Assembly (NCBI GenBank): GCA_964395915.1
Contig: CAYNDB010000021.1
Coordinates: forward strand, 1-26,708
Source of the DNA: CAYNDB01 sp964395915
Lineage (GTDB): Bacteria > Nitrospinota_A > UBA7883 > JAJRTC01
Direction: 5' to 3'
DNA length: 26,708 nt
The position numbers and the translations under genes were made by a program. Under the pieces are notes generated by a model. That model was given only the letters and a program-made list of their open reading frames with translations, did no database searches and was not told the origin of the DNA. Positions 21,208 through 26,708 of this stretch are shown one piece after another. Within the stretch, counting starts at the first letter, position 1; each line of letters opens with the position of its first letter.

Positions 21208-22518
21208 TTATTTTGCCCTTACGGAAAGCGTCAGGCCGGAGATGCCTACAACCTCCACCTCGGCGCCTTCCTTGATATCGCCGTTTTTGGTGACAGCGTT
21301 CCAAAGCTCTCCTTCAACGAACACTTTGCCTGGCTTACCCTGCGCGATTTTGGATTCAGCCTTTCCAACAGCGCCGACCATGGCGCTTTTCCCTGAGACC
21401 GGTATTCTTTTCATTGCGCGGATAGCGGCTGTGATGATGAGCGTGAAAAACGCCGTTGTGAAAAGCGCTGTCGGAATAATCACCGCAAGGCTGATTCTCA
21501 GATATTCTTCCGGTGAATCCACAAGCATCAGAGAGCCGATGATAAGAGCCGCAATACCCCCTATTGTAAGCATCCCGAAACTTGTGACCCAAACTTCAAG
21601 GAGAAACATAATAAACGCCATCAGGATCAATAGGGCGCCAGCATAGTTTATCGGCAGAGCCTGCATGGAATAAAATCCTATAATAAGACTGATGGCTCCG
21701 ATAACGCCGGGGAAAATAGTTCCAGGGTTTGAAAGCTCGAAAAACAAACCGTAGAAGCCGAGCATCATCAGCATGTATGCGATATTCGGGTTTGCGAGAG
21801 CGTTAAAAAATTTCTGGCGCCATGTCATTTCTACTCTGTTTACAGCGGCCCCTGCTGTGGCCAGCGTTCTTTCACCGGACACGGTTTTCACAGTCATGCC
21901 GTCGATTGATTTGAGCAGATCGTCAAGGTTGCGGGCGATAAGGTCAATCACGTTATTCTTAAGAGCTTCCGTTTCCGCTATTGATACAGCTTTGCGGACA
22001 AATTTTTCGCCCATATCCTCGTTGCGCCCATGCGCTTTTGCGAGCGACCGTATATATGCGGCGGCGTCATTGGTCACTTTTTTCTTCATCGTCCTGTCCA
22101 TGCCTCCACCGCCCATGTTCACAGGGGACGCGGAGCCTATGTTGGTTCCTGGAGCCATGGCGGCCACGTGCGCGGCCATTGTTATAAACGCTCCGGCTGA
22201 AGCCGCCCTGGACCCGCTCGGCGCGACGTAAACAACTATCGGGGTGGCGGATGCCTGCATTTTTTTTATAATCACCCTCATGGAGGTGTCCAGCCCGCCG
22301 GGAGTGTCCATCTCTATAACCAGCGCTTCGATGGATATATCAGCATTAGCGGCTGTGATGGACTTGGTAATATATTCAGACGAAACGGGATTTATAATAC
22401 CGTCGACAGTGATGACCATCACCGACTTGCCGCTTTGCGCGGAAGTGAGAGCGGCGAGAAAAAACGGCGTTACGACCAGCGCCGTGTAAAACCATAGCCT
22501 AAAGCTCATAATTTTCAT
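21208..22518 (-). CDS. NfeD1b-type membrane protein with ClpP-class serine protease domain
   Basis: This 436-residue protein joins three parts. A signal peptide (about 1-28) leads into a ClpP/crotonase-fold protease domain to about 190, with MDTPGG and a nucleophile Ser in GSRAASAGAFI (about residue 107). The Lys of the Ser-Lys dyad is likely one of the KKK in the segment before VTNDAAAYIRS. Four or so membrane helices span about 230-345. A C-terminal OB-fold NfeD domain closes the protein. Archaeal homologues cleave the C-terminus of stomatin partners. No stomatin/SPFH gene is adjacent here, which is unusual for this family. The ATG at 22518 follows a GTG that could also start translation. 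Confidence 0.9.
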   Translation of the reverse strand: MKIMSFRLWFYTALVVTPFFLAALTSAQSGKSVMVITVDGIINPVSSEYITKSITAANADISIEALVIEMDTPGGLDTSMRVIIKKMQASATPIVVYVAPSGSRAASAGAFITMAAHVAAMAPGTNIGSASPVNMGGGGMDRTMKKKVTNDAAAYIRSLAKAHGRNEDMGEKFVRKAVSIAETEALKNNVIDLIARNLDDLLKSIDGMTVKTVSGERTLATAGAAVNRVEMTWRQKFFNALANPNIAYMLMMLGFYGLFFELSNPGTIFPGVIGAISLIIGFYSMQALPINYAGALLILMAFIMFLLEVWVTSFGMLTIGGIAALIIGSLMLVDSPEEYLRISLAVIIPTALFTTAFFTLIITAAIRAMKRIPVSGKSAMVGAVGKAESKIAQGKPGKVFVEGELWNAVTKNGDIKEGAEVEVVGISGLTLSVRAK

Positions 22519-22629
22519 CACGATATGATTTTACATCAGATATAGAGCCTTGGAGTGAAAAAAGGGTGTAACTTGTTTTAGAGGAAGGAGATTCCCCAAC
22601 ATCGTTGGAGCGATAACAGTTTATTTTGC

Positions 22630-24447
22630 TCAGCCGCCCATTTTGGAGAAGGGCAGGTTCTCCATCGCTTTGTCTATCGCCTCTTTTGTCACATATTTAT
22701 AGCCATTTTTTCTGGCATAGCTTTCTATGGCGCTAGTCGCCATCTCGCGGACAAACGCGGGAGCTTTTTTCATACGGTCCCTTGCTTCTTCAGTCCACCC
22801 CATTTTTTCCCCGACATCATCAGAGAAAAATGACTCGAACTTTTCGATTATCTTTTCATTCTTGTTTTCACGGACGTTAAGAAAAGAGGCTATTTTATCG
22901 ATAACTTCCTGTTTTCTTTCAGATTTTTTAAATTTTTCTTTTGCCGCGCCCCATGCTCCCATGCCGAGCTGATCAAAGCCGAGTTTTTTCATTCTGCGGG
23001 ACGCCAGCATCATCGATTCGTCCCTTATTTCCGATAAAAATTCCGTGTCGATCCTGCTTTTGCCTCTTTCTTTAGCCCTCTTTTGCATAAGCTTGAGTAT
23101 GCCGGGCCGCACAAAATCCGGGGCGGCGCTTACCCTTGCAAGCGCGTCCTCATCCCATGGAGTCTTTTCAGCCGCTTCTTTGTCCATGTCTTTTGGTGCG
23201 TCTGAAAACATGCGGGGCGATGGAGCGGCGGAACGGATCGCTTCAGGGGTGATTTCCTCAAGATTATTTTCATCCGCATATTTTTCCACCGCAAGCTGTA
23301 CAATCGGCCTTGCGAAAACAGGGATTTTATCCAGGACAGCCTTGGCTTCCTCCGACCAGTTCCCATTTTTCGAGTTTTCAAAACCAAATTTGGATTGCGC
23401 ATCGATGTTTTCTATAGCGTCCTCGTGGCCGACAGGTTCATAGGAACACCATTGATCCTCGCCCATATCATCGCCCACAGTGGCGTATGCCCTGGCTCTG
23501 CATCCGCCGCAAAGTAAACGATATCGACAGTCTCCACACTTGCCGTTATACTCGGCCACACGATATTTTGTTAATTGCTCGGAGTTGTTCCATATTTCAT
23601 TGAAGTCGTTTTGCAGTATATTTCCCGCCTCGATTTCCATGTAGGGGCATGCCGTCACCTTGCCGTCAGGTTTCACCCTGCAGTAGTGTGTGCCGGCCCT
23701 GCAGGCGGCTATGTATGTGCTCAACAACGGGTTGTCTGGATTTTCCTGGTGAAGCAGCCTTTTAAAATGCGGAGCGCATTTGGGGCGCACCATCATACCG
23801 GGAAAACTATTTTTTTCTTCCGCCGCCCATTTTAAAATATCTTCGTACTGGTCCGGAGAGATGTCCGCCATGGTCTCCCCCCTGCCGGTGCAGACGAGGA
23901 AAAACAGGTTGAACACTTTGGCTCCCATCCTGTTCGCCCATTCAGCTATTATCGGGATTTCACGAATGTTATCTTTAGTGGGGGTTGTTTGAATTTGTAC
24001 GGCAATTCCTGCGTCGCGAGCCACCACCACGCCATTCATCGCCGCCGCCAACGCGCCCGGACGCCCTCTGAACGTGTCGTGCTTTTCAGGGTCGAGTGAG
24101 TCTATGCTAATCCCCACACCACTTAAGCCCGCCTCTTTAAGCTTGCCTGCGACATCGGAGTTTAACAATACGCCATTATCGCCCAATACCACCATTAGGC
24201 CTTTTGACGACGCGTGGGAAATTATTTTGTAGATGTCTTCACGCAGAAGCGGCTCTCCACCTGTAAGAATAAGCACGGCGCCAGGGTTCAGCTCCGCTAT
24301 CTGGTCAACCAGTGTCAGGGCTTGAGCGGTGGTAAGCTCCCCTTCTTCACCTGTATCGCGGCCATTAGCATCTATATAGCAATGTTTGCAGTTGAGGTTG
24401 CATCGGGAGGTGATATTCCACGATACCGCGTATGGGATAAACGACAT
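22630..24447 (-). CDS. Radical SAM/SPASM enzyme with about three C-terminal PCP_red-like domains
   Basis: This 605-residue protein starts with a radical SAM core. CNLNCKHC gives the cluster ligands C16, C20 and C23, and LTGGEPLLRED (61-71) follows. A SPASM-type region at about 249-334 has cysteines at 249, 256, 267, 304, 307, 313, 316 and 334 for auxiliary clusters. This half resembles the NirJ/AhbC/AhbD and PqqE group. The C-terminal half has repeats of the form W-x2-E-A-x7-P-x-F-x-R at about 364-408, 431-475 (degenerate) and 551-595. These match what I know of PCP_red, the ChlB/BchB C-terminal domain. A basic, helical linker lies at about 480-548. The reaction is unknown; tetrapyrrole side-chain or peptide modification are candidates. 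It starts 3 bases after the stress-protein gene. Confidence 0.85.
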   Translation of the reverse strand: MSFIPYAVSWNITSRCNLNCKHCYIDANGRDTGEEGELTTAQALTLVDQIAELNPGAVLILTGGEPLLREDIYKIISHASSKGLMVVLGDNGVLLNSDVAGKLKEAGLSGVGISIDSLDPEKHDTFRGRPGALAAAMNGVVVARDAGIAVQIQTTPTKDNIREIPIIAEWANRMGAKVFNLFFLVCTGRGETMADISPDQYEDILKWAAEEKNSFPGMMVRPKCAPHFKRLLHQENPDNPLLSTYIAACRAGTHYCRVKPDGKVTACPYMEIEAGNILQNDFNEIWNNSEQLTKYRVAEYNGKCGDCRYRLLCGGCRARAYATVGDDMGEDQWCSYEPVGHEDAIENIDAQSKFGFENSKNGNWSEEAKAVLDKIPVFARPIVQLAVEKYADENNLEEITPEAIRSAAPSPRMFSDAPKDMDKEAAEKTPWDEDALARVSAAPDFVRPGILKLMQKRAKERGKSRIDTEFLSEIRDESMMLASRRMKKLGFDQLGMGAWGAAKEKFKKSERKQEVIDKIASFLNVRENKNEKIIEKFESFFSDDVGEKMGWTEEARDRMKKAPAFVREMATSAIESYARKNGYKYVTKEAIDKAMENLPFSKMGG

Positions 24448-24450
24448 ATT

Positions 24451-25638
24451 TTACATCCCTACTTTTTTGCGGGCCTCCTTCATCATTTCCCCCGTGATGA
24501 GGGTCACGCCTTGCTTGCGGGCATTGGCCTCCATATGTCCGCGAACCATGTTTTGCACAAATCCCGGCACACGCTGTAAAAGCTCCTGCGCCTCTTCTGT
24601 CCATTCCATTTCGCCCTCTGCTTCGCCTAATGTATCCTCCAGCTTTTCTTTTCTGGAGACAAGCATGATGTTGCAATCAGCGTTTCTTAGCAGGTTCTCC
24701 GAGTTGGAGCCTATCTCATGCTCATCAACGGAATGGACGCCTATTTTGCCGAGAATCAGCAAGGCGATATCTTTATTTTCTATCCATTTCAATATTTCCT
24801 CATGCGGCTTGCCGGCGAGAACTTCGCCCTCAATGGCGGCTCCCATGCCCTCTGCCATTTTTATGGCGTTATTGAGGTGATCTTCGTATATTTTCTCCAG
24901 CCCGGAGTCTATGATCTCATTGTGCAGTTTCTCCTGCTCTTCAAACTTAAATACTTTCCCAGCCTCTTCTGATAACACCTTGGAGATGCTGTCAAAAGCG
25001 CGGTAGTGAAAATGTGGGTCGAATACAGCCAGAGCGGTTACTTTGCAACCCAGATGTTTATTCATGGCCGCAGCCGCCTTGATCGCCGCAAAAGACTGCT
25101 CGCTGCCGTCCACCCCAACAACTATATGTCCGCCATGCAGTTTCAACTCTTTTTTCATGATAATCGTGTCTACGCTAATCCTGCGCGTCACTCTCTCGCA
25201 AACACTTCCCAGCGGTGAGTTCGGGCTTTCTCCCAGCCCTTTGGCGCCGAGGGCCACCAAGTCGTAGGATGACTCTTCGACATCCTTTACAAGCTCGCTG
25301 TAGTTCTTTCCTTCCATGGTTTTCTTGACATATTTGACGCCATCGGTGGCCTTGCATCTTTCCTGAAACACGTCGAGGTAGGAGTCGGAAATTAACTGAA
25401 GTCCCTTGTCTATAAGGCTGGCATGGATATCTCTTTGTTTTTGCAGCTCAACAGGGTCCTGATATTTTGCAGGCAGGCCCGGCTCCATCTGTACGAACCT
25501 TTCCTCATGCAATTTGGAGGCGTACACATGGTTTCCGACCAGTGTAGAGCCGAATGTTTTTGCCATTTCCAGGGCATAATCGAGGCCCCAGAGAGAATAT
25601 TGAGAGTTGTCCAGTGTTACGAGTATATTCTTGTACAT
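24451..25638 (-). CDS. Tandem universal stress protein fused to a PCP_red-like domain
   Basis: This 395-residue cytoplasmic protein has two UspA domains, about 1-162 and 169-329. Each keeps the ATP-binding signature G-x2-G-x9-G-S: G131/G134/G144-S145 in the first and G297/G300/G310-S311 in the second. An acidic linker leads to a C-terminal domain at about 345-391 with MEWTEEAQELLQRVPGFVQ and a following amphipathic helix ending in ITGEMM. This domain resembles the repeats of the adjacent radical SAM enzyme. The ATG at 25638 has AGGGA about 8 bases upstream. It is the first gene after a strong promoter and is tightly coupled to the radical SAM gene. It may sense ATP or stress and pass a signal or ligand to that enzyme, by inference. 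Confidence 0.87.
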   Translation of the reverse strand: MYKNILVTLDNSQYSLWGLDYALEMAKTFGSTLVGNHVYASKLHEERFVQMEPGLPAKYQDPVELQKQRDIHASLIDKGLQLISDSYLDVFQERCKATDGVKYVKKTMEGKNYSELVKDVEESSYDLVALGAKGLGESPNSPLGSVCERVTRRISVDTIIMKKELKLHGGHIVVGVDGSEQSFAAIKAAAAMNKHLGCKVTALAVFDPHFHYRAFDSISKVLSEEAGKVFKFEEQEKLHNEIIDSGLEKIYEDHLNNAIKMAEGMGAAIEGEVLAGKPHEEILKWIENKDIALLILGKIGVHSVDEHEIGSNSENLLRNADCNIMLVSRKEKLEDTLGEAEGEMEWTEEAQELLQRVPGFVQNMVRGHMEANARKQGVTLITGEMMKEARKKVGM

Positions 25639-25726
25639 TCCTATAGTCCCTAATTAATTTCCAATCATCTATGCCCCTCAGGCTTGCGGAGCCCAGATAG
25701 AAATACCCAAGCTCTGTAAACGGCGC

Positions 25727-25755
25727 ATTATAGCAGAAGATAAAATACTTTTCAA
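25727..25755 (-). promoter_or_regulatory. Strong sigma-70 promoter of the stress protein-radical SAM operon
   Basis: On the minus strand TTGAAA (25755-25750), a 17-base spacer and a perfect TATAAT (25732-25727) give an 11 of 12 consensus match. The -35 overlaps the last bases of the DUF420 gene. Transcription would start near 25720, leaving a leader of about 80 bases that contains a small GGCT/AGCC hairpin. Confidence 0.7.
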
Positions 25756-26441
25756 AAGGCAATATAAAGCAAATAGTATACCAGTGTGCTGGTGACTAGC
25801 AAGATAGCATACATGACGAGACACAGCTTGCCCAACGTTCTGTGCCTATGCTCTGCTTGTGGAAGTAGCTTGTTAATCAGTAACATAAGCCCGGCAGGAA
25901 GGGCGTAGCCAAGGACAACAAACATCGCTGTATGCCCCATGGCAAACTGGTGTTTTAACATGCCCCACCACAAGATAAATAATAACCAAAAAAATCCTAG
26001 ACCCCACAATATCAAGGATGGGCGGATCGGCCGATCCCTTAAAACCAACCTGTTGTTTTGAGTAGTCGCCGTTTTGAATCCATTGGCGATCATGTATAAC
26101 GCAAGAAAGGTGGAAAGGCTTACGGCCAGAAAGTGGACCATCATCACCGGCCTGAAAATCTTTTGATAAACCCATTGCGGCCCATGGAAATCTATTTGAT
26201 CCGCAAGGCTTTGCACACCGAGACGCCGGACTTCATAATAAAACACAAAGTAGCCAAGCATCGCGGTCATCGACAGAAGAATCGACCAATGGTGCGCTTT
26301 ACCCTTTTTCATGACGGCTAAACGCCCTGAAATGAGGAAAAGCGAGGTGAAGCCGGCGGCAAAAAGGTAGCTTAAGTCCGACCCCATAGTTGATCTGGCG
26401 GAAAGTACTCCGGGAGTGTTCAACCATTCCAGCATAGTCAA
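25752..26441 (-). CDS. DUF420-family integral membrane protein
   Basis: This 229-residue protein has six hydrophobic helices at about 22-42, 52-70, 98-120, 142-162, 168-190 and 206-227. Histidines typical of the DUF420 family are seen: H50-H51 before the second helix, H103 in the third and H198/H200 in the EHRHRTLG segment before the last. Some family members (CtaM/YozB) take part in haem-copper oxidase assembly; others are unassigned. The TTG at 26441 has AGGA 7 bases upstream. An ATG at 26435 is an alternative with poorer spacing. It is on the same strand as the stress-protein operon but separated by 113 bases and a strong promoter. Confidence 0.82.
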   Translation of the reverse strand: MTMLEWLNTPGVLSARSTMGSDLSYLFAAGFTSLFLISGRLAVMKKGKAHHWSILLSMTAMLGYFVFYYEVRRLGVQSLADQIDFHGPQWVYQKIFRPVMMVHFLAVSLSTFLALYMIANGFKTATTQNNRLVLRDRPIRPSLILWGLGFFWLLFILWWGMLKHQFAMGHTAMFVVLGYALPAGLMLLINKLLPQAEHRHRTLGKLCLVMYAILLVTSTLVYYLLYIAF

Positions 26442-26708
26442 TATATTATCCTGATTCCAAGATTGGTAGAAAGTTTATCGATGTGGATAGTTTCTGTCCA
26501 TCAGCCTGTTTGTAAAAAGTATGTGAGCCTTTTCCATTATGCAATCTTCGAAAGTATAACATCCTGCCGCGCCGCCTCATATTGCTATTGGTTTTTCCGC
26601 TGTTCACCGCTTTTTTGGGGCTCTTTTTCTTTTTGAGTCCGGGAGTTTAACGTCTTAACGAGAAGGAAACTTATTAACTCTATCGGGTTTAAAGCAAAAT
26701 TGGGCCGG
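26442..26708. other. Terminal region without a recognisable gene
   Basis: This 267-base stretch holds the upstream region of the DUF420 gene. I saw no confident promoter pair, RNA gene or complete coding frame. A short hydrophobic plus-strand frame ends at 26650 but has no ATG and no Shine-Dalgarno. Confidence 0.45.

Noticed and set aside
22598..22620. CCAAC-GAT-GTTGG type hairpin after the radical SAM gene as a terminator
   Set aside because: The stem is only 5 bp and no T-run follows on the minus strand.
22630..25638. PCP_red-like domains as evidence of photosynthesis
   Set aside because: No chlorophyll, reaction-centre or nitrogenase-like ChlLNB catalytic genes are present. The module is attached to unrelated domains.
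26561..26650. A short, very hydrophobic plus-strand frame ending at the TAA at 26648
   Set aside because: It has no ATG and no ribosome site, and a stop lies only 16 codons before it. It may be chance T-rich sequence near the window end.
1..26708. tRNA or rRNA genes, CRISPR arrays, transposases, phage genes or a replication origin
   Set aside because: I looked for cloverleaf-like arms, regularly spaced repeats and mobile-element proteins on both strands and saw none. A program such as tRNAscan-SE would settle the RNA genes.

Overview
The window is about 26.7 kb of a scaffold from a Gram-negative, probably flagellated bacterium. It carries a FadL-type outer-membrane protein, a lipoprotein with a clean lipobox, a Tat-exported enzyme and the flagellar anti-sigma factor FlgM. 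A cytoplasmic SoeABC-type sulfite dehydrogenase points to sulfur-compound oxidation. The lineage cannot be fixed from the sequence. The gene mix would suit a deep-branching proteobacteria-like phylum such as Nitrospinota, Nitrospirota or SAR324, but this is a weak guess. Two runs of exactly 100 N (11159-11258 and 13788-13887) are scaffold gaps; the second falls inside ksgA. No tRNA, rRNA, CRISPR array, insertion sequence or prophage gene was seen.

Layout. 1-2.6 kb, minus strand: a Gfo/Idh/MocA oxidoreductase and a FadL-family porin with a clear terminator. 2.9-5.3 kb, plus strand: a NifU-type Fe-S scaffold, an Mrp/ApbC Fe-S carrier and a lytic transglycosylase. 5.3-10.0 kb, minus strand: soeC, soeB and soeA, encoding a membrane-bound molybdoenzyme. 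10.2-11.5 kb: a small Cys-rich protein divergent from soe and preceded by an operator-like inverted repeat; flgM behind a sigma-28 type promoter; and a 78-residue membrane protein behind a sigma-54 type promoter. 11.7-14 kb: a TlpA-like thioredoxin, pdxA and a gapped ksgA. 14-18.5 kb, minus strand: an apparent operon scpA-scpB-rluB-GHMP kinase-macro domain-cysC. 18.7-20.1 kb, plus strand: a lipoprotein and a Tat-exported metallophosphoesterase. 20.1-22.5 kb, minus strand: an NfeD/ClpP-class membrane protease followed by queA.

22.6-26.4 kb, minus strand, is the most unusual part. A DUF420 membrane protein is followed by a strong sigma-70 promoter that drives two adjacent genes. The first encodes two universal-stress domains fused to a domain resembling PCP_red, the C-terminal domain of the protochlorophyllide reductase subunit ChlB/BchB. 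The second encodes a radical SAM/SPASM enzyme carrying about three copies of the same domain. The shared module in two otherwise unrelated proteins suggests a tetrapyrrole-related or mutual-docking system that I do not recognise as described. No other photosynthesis gene is present in the window.

Functional links. NifU and Mrp supply the kind of Fe-S clusters that SoeA, SoeB and the radical SAM protein need. CysC and SoeABC both act in sulfur metabolism but in opposite senses (activated-sulfate use versus sulfite oxidation). The flgM area shows two alternative-sigma promoters typical of a flagellar regulatory hierarchy.
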